From Prosthecobacter sp. (GTDB lineage: Bacteria > Verrucomicrobiota > Verrucomicrobiia > Verrucomicrobiales > Verrucomicrobiaceae), in the NCBI RefSeq assembly GCF_020439865.1, contig NZ_JAGRPF010000033.1:1-64000 (forward strand): a stretch of DNA of 64,000 nt, written 5' to 3'. Below the pieces are notes generated by a model. The model searched no databases. It saw nothing but the letters and a program-made list of their open reading frames with translations, and was not told the origin of the DNA. Each line of letters starts with the position of its first letter. Position 1 is the stretch's first letter. The translations under genes were made by a program, and so were the position numbers. Positions 25,744 to 35,191 of the stretch are shown here, piece after piece.

Positions 25744-28056
25744 ATGAAAGCGCATCTCCTGCTCCTGACCGGCCTTGGCATGGCGAATCTGACATGGGCC
25801 GCCGAGGTCGAGCCGCAGCCCTTCCTCGCCGCGACGCAGCGGCTGATCGACGGCACCACCTTCCTCGGCTCGCCTTTCACCAACGATGAACTCGCCACGC
25901 TAAAGGCCGCCATCGCCGCGAACGACGCCGCCGCCGTCGCGAAGGCGCAGACCGTGCTGGATGCGCACTCGCTTTTCCGGGTGAACATCACCCCCGAGCA
26001 GCGCGTGAAGGTCGAGCGCGGCGCGGCGAAGGCCGTTCTCGATGAATCCGGCTGGCGGCAGTATCTCGTGCGCGTGGACAACGAAGCCGGAGTCACGGCG
26101 AAGCTCGCGGCGAGCAGCCCGCAGTCGAAAGTGGTTTATGTGCCCGGATCGCCGCCGGTCGCGCCGCATGCGCAGCCGCGTGATCCCGGCGAGCCGGCGC
26201 TGTCGTCCCGCTGGCTCGACATGCAGATGTTTGAATCACCGCCGATGCAGCCGGGCCTCAGCGGACTCGGCGTCGAGTATCGCATCATCCAGCTCTACAG
26301 CCGTGATGCGGGCAAGCGCGAGGCCACGTTCAGCTTCGACACCGGCCAGGGCACGCAGGACCTCGGCTTTCGCAATGAGGTGAGCGTGCTCTTCGACTGC
26401 CAGCCTGCGCGTGAGGTGAAGCTCGCCATCACGGATGAAAACGGCAAACCCTGCATCGCCGAACTGCTCATCAAAGACCAAGCCGGACGCATCTATCCCT
26501 CGCAGATCAAGCGCCACGCGCCCGACTTTTTCTTCCATCCGCAGGTGTATCGCGGCGATGGCGAAATTCTGAAGCTGCCCGACGGCGAATACGACATCAC
26601 GTTCCGCCGCGGACCCGAATCCGTGCCCGAACAGCGTCACGTGAAGATTGCGGGCGCGAACATCACGCTGCCGTTTCAGGTGAAGCGCTGGATCGATCCG
26701 AGCAAGCTCGGCTGGTGGAGCGGCGATCACCACATCCACGCCGCCGGTTGCGCACACTACTCCGTGCCGTCGCAGGGCGTGCATGCGCCCGACATGGCGC
26801 GGCATTGCATGGGCGAGGATTTGAAGATCGGCGCGAACCTCACCTGGGGACCCTGCTTCGATTATCAAAAGCAGTTCTTCACCGGCCACGAGGACAAGGA
26901 GTCACGCTATCCTTTCCTGCTGCGTTACGATGTCGAAGTCAGCGGCTTCGGCTCGCATAAAAGCGGTCACCTTTGCCTGCTAAAACTCAAAGAGCAGATG
27001 TATCCCGGCGGCGATTCAACCGATCACTGGCCCACGCTTTGCCTCAACACCTTGAAGTGGGCGAAGAAGCAGGGCGCACTCACCGGCCCCGCACACAGCG
27101 GCTGGGGCCTGCAACCGCTCGCCCCGAATGATCCGGCACGTGACAAGCAGTACAAACTCGGTCTGCAAAGCGCCACCGACGAACTGCCGAACTACATCAT
27201 CCCGCCCTTCAACGGCATCGGCGCCTGCGAATACATCGTCGATGTCACGCACATGGTCGAAGGTCCGGATGGCAAACCGGTGCCTGCCGTCGATTTCCTT
27301 TCGATGGTGGACACGCCGCACACCTGGGAGCTCAACATCTGGTATCACACGCTCAACGCCGGCTTCCGCACGCGAATCAGCGGTGAGACCGACTTTCCCT
27401 GCATCTACGGCGAGCGCGTCGGCCTTGGCCGCGCCTACGTGAAGCTGGACGACAAGCTCAGCTACGACGCGTGGTGCGAAGGCGTGCGCGCTGGCCGCGC
27501 TTACGTGAGCGATGGCAAGAGCCACCTCATCGACTTCAAGGCCAACGATCTCGAACTCGGCACTCATGACAGCGAACTGAAACTCGCGAAACCCGCGAGT
27601 GTGAAAGTCACCGTCAAAGCCGCCGCTCTTCTCGGCGACCAACCTCGTCCCGACATTAAAAACGCTCCTGCCGGTCAAAAGCCCTTCTGGGACATCGAAC
27701 GCGCCCGCATCGGCACCTCACGCGACGTCCCCGTCGAACTCCTCGTCAACGGCGTCTCCGTGCAGACCCAAAACATCGCCGCCGACGGCACCATGCGCGA
27801 TCTCACCTTCGACGTGCCCGTCGAAAAAAGCTGCTGGCTCGCCCTCCGCATCCGCGCCAGCTCGCACACAAATCCGATCTTCGTCATCGTGAACGACAAG
27901 CCCATCCGCGAAAAACGCAGCCTCGAATGGTGCCTCAAAAGCGTCGATCAATGCTGGTCGCAAAAAGAAGCACTCATCGATCCCAAAGAGCATGTCGACG
28001 CCGTCGCAGCGTATGAGCACGCGCGACAGGTGTATCGCGAGCGGCTGGCGGAGTGA
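25744..28056 (+). CDS. Exported CehA/McBA-like metallohydrolase
   Basis: A 770-residue protein with a signal peptide at about 1-20. The ATG at 25744 is preferred over the GTG 6 bases upstream. The N-terminal 300 residues are helical, then beta-rich. A PHP-like metal motif GDHHIHAAGC follows at 327-336 (Asp328, His329, His330, His332), with TGPAHSGWG near 440 as a possible later ligand site. This layout fits the CehA/McBA family, whose named members hydrolyse carbamates; most members, including probably this one, have unknown substrates. It could act on carbohydrate or phosphoester bonds. Confidence 0.75.
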   Translation: MKAHLLLLTGLGMANLTWAAEVEPQPFLAATQRLIDGTTFLGSPFTNDELATLKAAIAANDAAAVAKAQTVLDAHSLFRVNITPEQRVKVERGAAKAVLDESGWRQYLVRVDNEAGVTAKLAASSPQSKVVYVPGSPPVAPHAQPRDPGEPALSSRWLDMQMFESPPMQPGLSGLGVEYRIIQLYSRDAGKREATFSFDTGQGTQDLGFRNEVSVLFDCQPAREVKLAITDENGKPCIAELLIKDQAGRIYPSQIKRHAPDFFFHPQVYRGDGEILKLPDGEYDITFRRGPESVPEQRHVKIAGANITLPFQVKRWIDPSKLGWWSGDHHIHAAGCAHYSVPSQGVHAPDMARHCMGEDLKIGANLTWGPCFDYQKQFFTGHEDKESRYPFLLRYDVEVSGFGSHKSGHLCLLKLKEQMYPGGDSTDHWPTLCLNTLKWAKKQGALTGPAHSGWGLQPLAPNDPARDKQYKLGLQSATDELPNYIIPPFNGIGACEYIVDVTHMVEGPDGKPVPAVDFLSMVDTPHTWELNIWYHTLNAGFRTRISGETDFPCIYGERVGLGRAYVKLDDKLSYDAWCEGVRAGRAYVSDGKSHLIDFKANDLELGTHDSELKLAKPASVKVTVKAAALLGDQPRPDIKNAPAGQKPFWDIERARIGTSRDVPVELLVNGVSVQTQNIAADGTMRDLTFDVPVEKSCWLALRIRASSHTNPIFVIVNDKPIREKRSLEWCLKSVDQCWSQKEALIDPKEHVDAVAAYEHARQVYRERLAE

Positions 28057-28119
28057 TCAAGTTCCGAGGCTTGATGATTGGCCTTGACCGTTCCCACCCC
28101 AACTGCCAGCCTCGCTGCC

Positions 28120-28581
28120 ATGAAGACACTTTTGCTTTCCGCGCTCGGGTTCGTTTCGATTTGCAGCATGGTATCGGCCTATGAGGTGGCCGGCTCGAAG
28201 CCCATTGAGAAGCTGGAGTCCGAAGTTGCCAAGGTCATCGCTTCCAAGAAGCTCATCTGCATCGTTTACACGGGTCGCGATGAAAGTTGCCCGCATTGCG
28301 CCGCCGCCGCGGCGAATGGAGTCAAGGCGGTGCGGGGCTCCGCCGAGTGCGTCGTGATCAAGGAGGCGCAGGCGAAAGACAAGTCGTTCACCGCAAAATT
28401 CACGCCCGCGGTCCAGGCTGTGCTCGCGAAGCAGCCAACCAACGCCTGGGTTTCATTCAATGTGTTCGACGCAGAAATGAATACGCTGATTGCCTCGATT
28501 GGTCGTGAACTGGAAACAGACAAGAAGGCCACGAAGGAGTTCACGGAGAAAGTCAAAGCAGCGAGAGCGGCTTTGAAGTAA
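28120..28581 (+). CDS. Exported thioredoxin-like protein with CPHC motif
   Basis: A 153-residue protein. The ATG at 28120 gives a signal peptide of about 20 residues; the longer in-frame start at 28078 does not. After a helix, the strand KLICIVYTGRDESCPHC carries Cys57 and Cys60 in a C-P-H-C arrangement at the right place for a thioredoxin-like active site. The C-terminal cis-proline motif of thioredoxins is not obvious, and the protein is small, so the fold assignment is tentative. It may act in periplasmic redox chemistry. Confidence 0.65.
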   Translation: MKTLLLSALGFVSICSMVSAYEVAGSKPIEKLESEVAKVIASKKLICIVYTGRDESCPHCAAAAANGVKAVRGSAECVVIKEAQAKDKSFTAKFTPAVQAVLAKQPTNAWVSFNVFDAEMNTLIASIGRELETDKKATKEFTEKVKAARAALK

Positions 28582-28629
28582 GGCTCACAAAAGTCTTCTG
28601 CAGTGAAAGGGAGCGCGGCTTGCCGGAGG

Positions 28630-30885
28630 CTACTCCTCCTGCACGATCACAAACGTCTTCGCGCTCAGGCCGTTCGCTTCGTCACGCACTTCAATCTCAT
28701 GTCGTCCGGGTTTGAGGATGGCGAAGGTGTGATTTTCCTCGGGGCGGAGTTCGAGGGTCTTGGAACTCCAATGCGGTTGTGTGGCGCCGGCGGCTTGCAG
28801 CAGCAGGCGGCTGCCGTTGTTGCGGATGTCGGGATCGAGGATGACGACGGTGCCGGGGATGGGATTGGTGATGCGGAGTTGCAGACGTGCGTCGGTTTCG
28901 GCGGTGGTGACGAGATCGCCGAGCCAGTTGGCGCTGCTTCGCACCCATTCGGCGTATTCGCGTGGCAGGATGGCACGGCCGCGTGAGTCGTAGTCGCTCG
29001 CTTGCGCGACGGGCGGGAAGTGATCGGCGATGAACCAGTCCTCGCGGCTCACACGCGCGGGCGGTGTCTGCGGCGTGAGGCGTGTGCCGGTGCGCGGGTC
29101 GATGCGCGCGTGCGTGATGACCGCGGGGCGTTCAAACCACGTGGCGGGATGCTTTTCATGCAGATGCAGCATCACATCGCGGAAGATCGGCCCGGCGCCG
29201 GTGACGCCGCTGACATCCTGCATCGGCGTGTTGTCGAAATTGCCGACCCAGACGCCGACGGTGAACTCGGGTGTGTAACCGACCGTCCAGTTGTCGCGAA
29301 AAGTCGAGCTGGTGCCGGTTTTGACCGCGCATTTGAACGGCAGACGCAGAACCGAATAACTGCCGAAGGACATCTCGCGCGCCTGGTTGTCGCTGAGGAT
29401 ATCGGCGATGAGCCAGGATTCGTTTTCGCCGAGCAGACGACGTTCTTCCGTTGCGGGAGCATTGCTGCGCAAACTCCACGGCTTGAACCGACCGAGGCGG
29501 GCGAGGCAGGCATAGGCGTTCGCGAGTTCGATGAGGCGCACGGAGGCGTTGCCAATGGTGAGGCCGAGACCGTAGTGCGCGGCGTCCTCGGTGAGAGTGG
29601 TCATTCCGAGATCGCGCAGGCGCGGCAGCAGTGTTTCCGCACCGCCAATGGAATCGAGCACGCGCACGGCGGAGATGTTGAGCGAGTTGCCGAGCGCGTA
29701 GCGATACGTCATTGGCCCGTAGCTGCGCAGCGAGTAGTTTTCAGGCCGGTAGGTGCCGCTGGCGGTGGTGAACTCGATCGGAAGATCGGCGACGATGCTC
29801 GCGGGCGTTGCACCGCGCTCGAAGGCGATCTCATACGTGAACGGCTTCATCGCCGAGCCCGGTGAATGCGGCGCCCATGCGCCATTGAGCTGACCGCCGT
29901 CGCTGGCAAAGAAATCACGCGAGCCTGCGAGCGCGAGCACCGCGCCGGTGGCGTTGTCGATCACGACGACCGCGCCGTGACTCACATGACGGCCTTTGAG
30001 CGCATCGAGTCGCTGCGCGATAATCGTTTCGACCTGCTGTTGCAACGTCGCATCGAGCGTCGTGCGGATCGTGGCGGCATTGGAATCTCCACGAAGCATT
30101 TCCACCGCATGTGGAGCTTCAAATCCACCGCTGAAACGTTGCAGCACGATGTGTTGATCCAACGCGACGCGATGCTGTTCGTCACTGAGCCAGCCAAACA
30201 CGTGCATTTGATCGAGAATGCGCCGCTGCCGAGGCAGAACGGACTCCAGATTGCGAAACGGATTCAAACGCGCCGGCGATTGCGGCAGCGCGGCCAGCAG
30301 TGCGCATTCGGCAGGCGTGAGATCGCCAAGCGGCTTGTGAAAGTAACCGGACGCGGCCGTCGCGGCTCCGGTCATGAGATTGCCAAAGGAGATGCGGTTC
30401 GCATAAGCCGCGAAGACTTCCTCGCGACTCCATGACATCGCGAGATGACGCGCCTGCAGTGCTTCAACGAGCTTGATCCATAGCGTGCGCTTGCCGGTGC
30501 GCGGCGTGGTGTTCTTGATGAGCTGCTGGTGAATCGTCGAGGCGCCGGAGACGACGTGTCCGCTGCGTGTGTTGTCACGCGCAGCGCGAGCGATGGCGAG
30601 CAGGTCGATGCCGCTGTGCGAGAAGAAGCGTTTGTCCTCCGCGGCGAGCAGTGCGTGCACCAGCGGCTGCGGAATCTCCGCAAACGTCACCGGCGGAGCC
30701 GAGCGGTTGCCGTTTTCATCGAGCAGATGCCGCAGCGGCGTGCCGTCGCGGGCGAGGTAGCGCGTGGAGGGCGTCGCGGGCTTCAACAACGCCTCCGGCA
30801 GCGGCACCAGCCACGGAACACCCCACCAGCCGACCGCCGCAAGAGCGAACAGAGTCACGGAGAGGGCTTTCCAGCGTCGGCGCAT
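28630..30885 (-). CDS. pbpC: Penicillin-binding protein 1C
   Basis: A 751-residue bifunctional peptidoglycan synthase with one N-terminal membrane anchor (about 8-30). The glycosyltransferase domain has catalytic Glu83 in AAEDKRFFSHSGID and GASTIHQQLIKN. The transpeptidase domain has the SxxK motif with Ser344 and Lys347 (SPGSAMKPF), SLN at 401-403 and KTGT at 522-525. The C-terminal 90 residues form a beta domain like BiPBP_C. Length matches PbpC of E. coli. In many bacteria pbpC sits next to an alpha-2-macroglobulin gene; none is present here. Confidence 0.94.
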   Translation of the reverse strand: MRRRWKALSVTLFALAAVGWWGVPWLVPLPEALLKPATPSTRYLARDGTPLRHLLDENGNRSAPPVTFAEIPQPLVHALLAAEDKRFFSHSGIDLLAIARAARDNTRSGHVVSGASTIHQQLIKNTTPRTGKRTLWIKLVEALQARHLAMSWSREEVFAAYANRISFGNLMTGAATAASGYFHKPLGDLTPAECALLAALPQSPARLNPFRNLESVLPRQRRILDQMHVFGWLSDEQHRVALDQHIVLQRFSGGFEAPHAVEMLRGDSNAATIRTTLDATLQQQVETIIAQRLDALKGRHVSHGAVVVIDNATGAVLALAGSRDFFASDGGQLNGAWAPHSPGSAMKPFTYEIAFERGATPASIVADLPIEFTTASGTYRPENYSLRSYGPMTYRYALGNSLNISAVRVLDSIGGAETLLPRLRDLGMTTLTEDAAHYGLGLTIGNASVRLIELANAYACLARLGRFKPWSLRSNAPATEERRLLGENESWLIADILSDNQAREMSFGSYSVLRLPFKCAVKTGTSSTFRDNWTVGYTPEFTVGVWVGNFDNTPMQDVSGVTGAGPIFRDVMLHLHEKHPATWFERPAVITHARIDPRTGTRLTPQTPPARVSREDWFIADHFPPVAQASDYDSRGRAILPREYAEWVRSSANWLGDLVTTAETDARLQLRITNPIPGTVVILDPDIRNNGSRLLLQAAGATQPHWSSKTLELRPEENHTFAILKPGRHEIEVRDEANGLSAKTFVIVQEE

Positions 30886-30966
30886 GCGGAAAGGAACGCG
30901 AGGGCGTCGTGAAATCCAGCGCGGTGTTCTTGACCGTGGGCGTCAGCAGCGGAGCATGCACGGCCC

Positions 30967-31800
30967 ATGAATCCGCCGACCACCATCGCCTGCCTCGGGC
31001 CTGAGGGGAGTTTCTCGCATCTGATCACGCAGATGCGCTTTCCCGGCGTGGCGGTCAGCCTGCGGGACAATGTGGGCGATGTGTTTGACTTCCTCGCGGC
31101 GAATCCCGACGCGCAGGGCATCGTGCCGATCGAGAATTCGTCCGGCGGCTTCATCATCGACACCGTGGATCGTCTCGTGGATGCACGGTGCGCGACGCAC
31201 ATCGTCGAGGAATTGACGCTGGATGTGAAACTGGCGCTGCTGGGCCGGGAAGGGGAGAAAATCGTTTCCATCCACTCGCACGCTATGCCGTTTTACCACG
31301 GCGATGAATGGCTGAAGACGCATTATCCCGACGTGAAGCGCGTCGTGGAACCGAGCACGGCCAAAGCGGCGGAAAAAGCCGCGATGACACCCGGTGCGGC
31401 GGCGATTGGTCCGCGCCAAAACGCAGAGCGGCATGCGTTGCAGATCCTGCATTTCCCCATCGCCGGCGAGGTGCCGAACATCACGCAGTTTTATCTCATC
31501 GGTCATGCGGCGAACACGCCGTCGCTCGAACACAACCGCACGGCGCTCATTGTCGAGCTGCCGGACCGTCCGGGCAGCCTGTGCCGCTTCCTGACGCCGT
31601 TGAGCGAGAACGAGATCAACATGAAGCGCCTCGAATCGCGCCCGATCCGAGGCCAGCCGAACAAGTATCGCTTCTACATCGAGATTGAAGGCTCCGAGGC
31701 CGATCCGCGCGTGCAGAAGGCGCTCGATCAAACCCGCGCCGACGGCGCGACGATCCGCAGTGTCGGCTCGTATTCGGCGGAGCGGAGATTTGAATCCTGA
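30967..31800 (+). CDS. pheA: Prephenate dehydratase
   Basis: A 277-residue monofunctional enzyme for the step from prephenate to phenylpyruvate in phenylalanine synthesis. The catalytic domain begins IACLGPEGSFSH and contains VPIENSSGG. The family signature N-x-T-R-F near the end of this domain is here N-I-T-Q-F (171-175), keeping the essential Thr but with Gln for Arg. The C-terminal ACT domain (about 195-275) has RLESRPIRGQPNKYRFY, the ESRP motif that binds phenylalanine for feedback inhibition. There is no chorismate mutase domain. It is divergent from pbpC. Confidence 0.92.
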   Translation: MNPPTTIACLGPEGSFSHLITQMRFPGVAVSLRDNVGDVFDFLAANPDAQGIVPIENSSGGFIIDTVDRLVDARCATHIVEELTLDVKLALLGREGEKIVSIHSHAMPFYHGDEWLKTHYPDVKRVVEPSTAKAAEKAAMTPGAAAIGPRQNAERHALQILHFPIAGEVPNITQFYLIGHAANTPSLEHNRTALIVELPDRPGSLCRFLTPLSENEINMKRLESRPIRGQPNKYRFYIEIEGSEADPRVQKALDQTRADGATIRSVGSYSAERRFES

Positions 31801-31808
31801 ACCAACCT

Positions 31809-32813
31809 ATGAAGAACATCATCACCTGCCTGCTGGCCTTGTCGGTCAGCCTCAATGCCGTCGAAACGATCTCGAAGCGTGCGAGCGAGATTGATCCGCG
31901 GGCGAAGGAGCATCCGGAGATCGATTTTGTATTCACGGACAAGAAGGGGAAGCCGCAGGACATGCAGAACGCGAGCGTGGACCTGCGCGTGAAGGCGCAA
32001 GGCAAGCTGGTGATCTGGTTGATGGGCCACAACGCGGCGTTGTTCGAGCGGCTGAACAGCTACGGCCTGCACGCGATCCAGGTGCATTACGCGAACAAGT
32101 GGTTCGGCATCATTCCGGCGGCGCGACGCGATGATGGCAGGACTTTGGGCGACATCCGCCTCGAAGCGGCGACGGGCGAGGATCACAGCGACCTCGTGAG
32201 CATTCCCCAGCCGGACGGGATGATGGAGCGCGCGTTTCAGTTCGTGAAATGGCTCGCGAAGGAGCATCCGGAAGGCAAGTGGAAGCAGTTTTTGAGCAAG
32301 GACGGCAAAGGACTGGACTGGGACAAGGTGATCGTGTCCGGTGCGTCGCATGGCGCGACGACCTCGGCGCGCTTTGCGAAGCATCAGAAGGTGGATCGCG
32401 TGGTGTGCTTCTGCGGGCCGCGTGACAACTACGAGAGCTGGCAATCGCTGCCCTCGGCGACGCCGGGGAACCGCATCTTCGGCTTCAGCCACGTGCTCGA
32501 TGGCGGCTGGACAGGCGATCATTACTGCCGCTCGTGGGAGATGATGGGCCTGAACGATTTCGGACCGATCGTGAACGTGGACAAGAGCGCTCCGCCGTAT
32601 GAAAACACGCGTCGGCTGATCACGGATGCCGATGTGAAGGGCGACGACAAACGTGCGCACGGCTCCGTGACGCCGGGCGGTTCCGCGGTGAAGGACAAGG
32701 ACGGCAAATTCATCCACGAGGCCGTGTGGAAGTATCTTTTCAATCATCCCGTCGATCAAACCGGCACGCCGACAGCGCCTGATCCGGATTGTGTGAAGGA
32801 TCAGAAGAAATAA
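31809..32813 (+). CDS. Exported alpha/beta hydrolase-like protein, BPSS1187 type
   Basis: A 334-residue protein with a signal peptide at about 1-18, starting 8 bases after pheA. The nucleophile elbow is VIVSGASHGATTSA. The strand before it, LVIWLMGHNAALFER, would hold the oxyanion hole, and a His at the end of GDKRAHGS or FIHEAVW could complete the triad. It resembles the secreted BPSS1187-like hydrolases; this is from memory of the motif pattern. Substrate unknown. A PVC-specific exported enzyme next to an amino acid gene is probably a chance arrangement. Confidence 0.7.
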   Translation: MKNIITCLLALSVSLNAVETISKRASEIDPRAKEHPEIDFVFTDKKGKPQDMQNASVDLRVKAQGKLVIWLMGHNAALFERLNSYGLHAIQVHYANKWFGIIPAARRDDGRTLGDIRLEAATGEDHSDLVSIPQPDGMMERAFQFVKWLAKEHPEGKWKQFLSKDGKGLDWDKVIVSGASHGATTSARFAKHQKVDRVVCFCGPRDNYESWQSLPSATPGNRIFGFSHVLDGGWTGDHYCRSWEMMGLNDFGPIVNVDKSAPPYENTRRLITDADVKGDDKRAHGSVTPGGSAVKDKDGKFIHEAVWKYLFNHPVDQTGTPTAPDPDCVKDQKK

Positions 32814-32856
32814 CCCCGTTTCACCCCGCCCCAATCTACCTCCAACCCGCCTGCTT

Positions 32857-33828
32857 ATGTTCCTCTCGATTCGCTCCCTCTCCGTCGCCGCCGTGTTCAG
32901 CCTCGGCGCTGTTTTGAATGCTGCTGACAATCCCTTCATCGGCCGCTGGGCGCTGACGATTCCAGGCGGCGGCGCAGGCTGGCTCGGCGTTGAGGAGAAA
33001 GATGGCGCCCTGAGCTCCAGCGTCCTGTGGGGCGGCGGCAGCGTGGTGCCGACGACGAGCACGAAGGTCGATGGCGACACTTTGATCGTGATTCGCGAGC
33101 AGAAGAACAAGGAAGGCAAGGTCACGACGGAAACGATCACGGCGAAAGTCGAAGGTGACGCCTTGAAACTGACAACCGCGAAGAAGAATCCCGCTGGCAA
33201 GGCCATGGGCGAGCCCGCCGAGTTCACCGGCAAGCGCATTCCCGATGTGCCCCCGGCACCGGATCTCTCGAAGGTGAAGTATGGCGAGCCGATCCAGCTT
33301 CTGAACGGCAAGGATCTGACCGGCTGGAGCTTGATCAAATCCACCGACAACGGCTGGAGCGTGGTGGACGGCGTGCTGCAAAACCGCGTGTCGAAAGAGA
33401 AGGGCAAGCATTTCGGCAATCTGCGCACCGACGCGGAGTTCGAGGACTTCAACTTGAAGACCGAAGTGCGCACCCAAGAAGGCAGCAACAGCGGCATCTA
33501 TCTGCGCGGCGTATACGAGGTGCAGATCATGGAGAGCTTTGGCAAACCGCTCGATTCGCATCACATGGGCGCGCTTTACAGCCGCATCACGCCGAGCGTG
33601 AACGCCGAGAAGCCGATCGGCGAGTGGCAGACGCTCGACATCACCTTGGTGGACCGCCACCTGACCGTGATCCTGAACGGCAAGACGATCATCGACAACC
33701 AGCCTGTGCTCGGCTGCACCGGCGGTGCGCTGACCAGCGACGAGTTCAAGCCCGGTCCGATCTTCCTGCAAGGCGACCACACCAACGTGGACTACCGCAA
33801 CATGGTGCTGCGTCCGGTGGTGAAGTGA
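32857..33828 (+). CDS. Exported DUF1080 (3-keto-disaccharide hydrolase) protein
   Basis: A 323-residue protein with a signal peptide at about 1-22. A first beta domain (about 25-125) precedes the DUF1080 domain (about 140-323). The latter has the family opening LLNGKDLTGWSL, then NGWSVVDGVLQNR, EGSNSGIYLRGVYEVQIME, HHMGALYSRITP and IFLQGDHTNVDYRNM. The fold is a concanavalin-like sandwich, and some members hydrolyse glycosidic bonds of 3-keto sugars. Other components of such a pathway (oxidoreductase of the GFO type) are not in the window. A strong terminator follows at 33851. Confidence 0.85.
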   Translation: MFLSIRSLSVAAVFSLGAVLNAADNPFIGRWALTIPGGGAGWLGVEEKDGALSSSVLWGGGSVVPTTSTKVDGDTLIVIREQKNKEGKVTTETITAKVEGDALKLTTAKKNPAGKAMGEPAEFTGKRIPDVPPAPDLSKVKYGEPIQLLNGKDLTGWSLIKSTDNGWSVVDGVLQNRVSKEKGKHFGNLRTDAEFEDFNLKTEVRTQEGSNSGIYLRGVYEVQIMESFGKPLDSHHMGALYSRITPSVNAEKPIGEWQTLDITLVDRHLTVILNGKTIIDNQPVLGCTGGALTSDEFKPGPIFLQGDHTNVDYRNMVLRPVVK

Positions 33829-33850
33829 AGCGCGGCTGGGTGTTTGTTTG

Positions 33851-33882
33851 AGCGGGGCCAAATCCGGCCCCGCTTTTGTTTT
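33851..33882 (+). terminator. Rho-independent terminator after the DUF1080 gene
   Basis: AGCGGGGCC (33851-33859) and GGCCCCGCT (33866-33874) form a perfect 9-bp stem with a 6-base loop, followed by TTTGTTTT. It lies 23 bases after the DUF1080 stop and ends at the stop codon of the convergent FHA-LuxR gene. The opposite strand has no T-run after the stem, so it acts for the plus strand. Confidence 0.9.
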
Positions 33883-35020
33883 ACGCGCCGAGGCGTTCTT
33901 GAACGGTCTTGATGGCCTTCAGCCGGTTGTCCACGCCGAGCTTTTTGAAAATGTGTTCGTTGTGTCGGTTCGCGGTGTGCAGCGTGACATCGAGGATCTG
34001 GGCGATCTCGGCATTGCTCTTGCCCTCGCAGATCCAGTGCATTACCTCGGCCTCCCGTTCGGTCAGCCCGAGCATCCTCAGGCGATCCATGGAGACCTTG
34101 GCGGATTCCTCCCGCACCAGCAGGAAATAGCGGTCGTCCTTGCAGCGGGCCAGGGAGATGACGATGCGGCGGTTTTCGTGCTGTATCTCCAGGGCGGGAA
34201 AACTCTTTTCGGTCCTGTCAGCGAGCCGTTCCAGCCACTGGCGCACCGATGGGGGAAGGATGTAGTAAACGGCGCCGGGAGCACGCTCCAGCGCCTTGCC
34301 AAAGAACCAGTGGGCTGCCTTGTCACCTTCAAGAATCTCCCCTTTTTCCGAGGCGATGAGAAGTTCGCAAACCACAGCCTGGGGGGATGAATCATCCGGG
34401 GCGTGCACCGCGAACTGCGTGGTTTTGCCCACGATCGAACTGTGGTGGGGAGGGGACTGGTCGGAATTGTAGAAAGTCAGGCGCTGGTTGGCGATGCGGA
34501 TCTCATCCCCGTCCCGCAGGCGACGGGCGCTGGTGAGACGCAGCCCGTTGACATTGACTCCATTACGGCTGCCCAGGTCGTTGATCCACCAGTCGTTGTT
34601 CAGCCTCATGAGCACGGCGTGGCGGCGGGAGGCCTGGACATTGTTGATCGGAATGTCGTTGTCCGAGCGCCGTCCGATGAAGCAAGGGCCTGCCAGCAGG
34701 TGCACACCTCCACTCCATTTCAGACAGGCTGGTTGATCCGTCAGACCGCAGTTCACTGGCATGGAGGCAATTTTGAGCAGGAGCGACGGATATGCAACGG
34801 GGCCGAAAAAAAGTTGGCCGTATTGGCAGGTCTGCCAATAGCGCGTTTTTCCATTTGGGTCCAGCGTCAGGGTCTCACCCTTCATTTGTGTCATGAAAAC
34901 CGACGTATTGGACCCCTTCCAGGCACTGCCCGCGAGAGCGTGCGTTGCCTCAGGATGTGAATCCGCCAGACTTCCCAGTTCCCCTGCGGACGTTCCGAAC
35001 GCCAGGCGTCCGTTTTGCAT
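33881..35020 (-). CDS. FHA domain-LuxR type transcriptional regulator
   Basis: Up to 379 residues. An FHA domain spans about 100-185, with IGRRSDND (115-122), SRRH (131-134) and LGSRNGVNVNG (149-159), all phosphothreonine-binding signatures. The C-terminal 60 residues are a LuxR-type helix-turn-helix: LGLTEREAEVMHWICEGKSN, then AEIAQILDVT and HIFKKLGV. The middle part (about 190-315) may be a PAS-like sensor. The start is uncertain; ATGs at 34885 and 34762 would remove up to 86 residues but keep the FHA domain. No Ser/Thr kinase lies nearby. Confidence 0.82.
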   Translation of the reverse strand: MQNGRLAFGTSAGELGSLADSHPEATHALAGSAWKGSNTSVFMTQMKGETLTLDPNGKTRYWQTCQYGQLFFGPVAYPSLLLKIASMPVNCGLTDQPACLKWSGGVHLLAGPCFIGRRSDNDIPINNVQASRRHAVLMRLNNDWWINDLGSRNGVNVNGLRLTSARRLRDGDEIRIANQRLTFYNSDQSPPHHSSIVGKTTQFAVHAPDDSSPQAVVCELLIASEKGEILEGDKAAHWFFGKALERAPGAVYYILPPSVRQWLERLADRTEKSFPALEIQHENRRIVISLARCKDDRYFLLVREESAKVSMDRLRMLGLTEREAEVMHWICEGKSNAEIAQILDVTLHTANRHNEHIFKKLGVDNRLKAIKTVQERLGA

Positions 35021-35191
35021 GCTTTGTGTTCATTGCCCCAAGTGCTTGGAGAGCCCTCATACGGTCACCTGCGAACTTTGCGCAGGGTGCCAGGCATGCT
35101 CGCTTCATGGACGGGGAGGGCAATAGGGGGAGTTTTTTGTCAGGACGCTGTGGCGGGGTTCGTTTAATCTACCGAACAACCAAACACCGCT

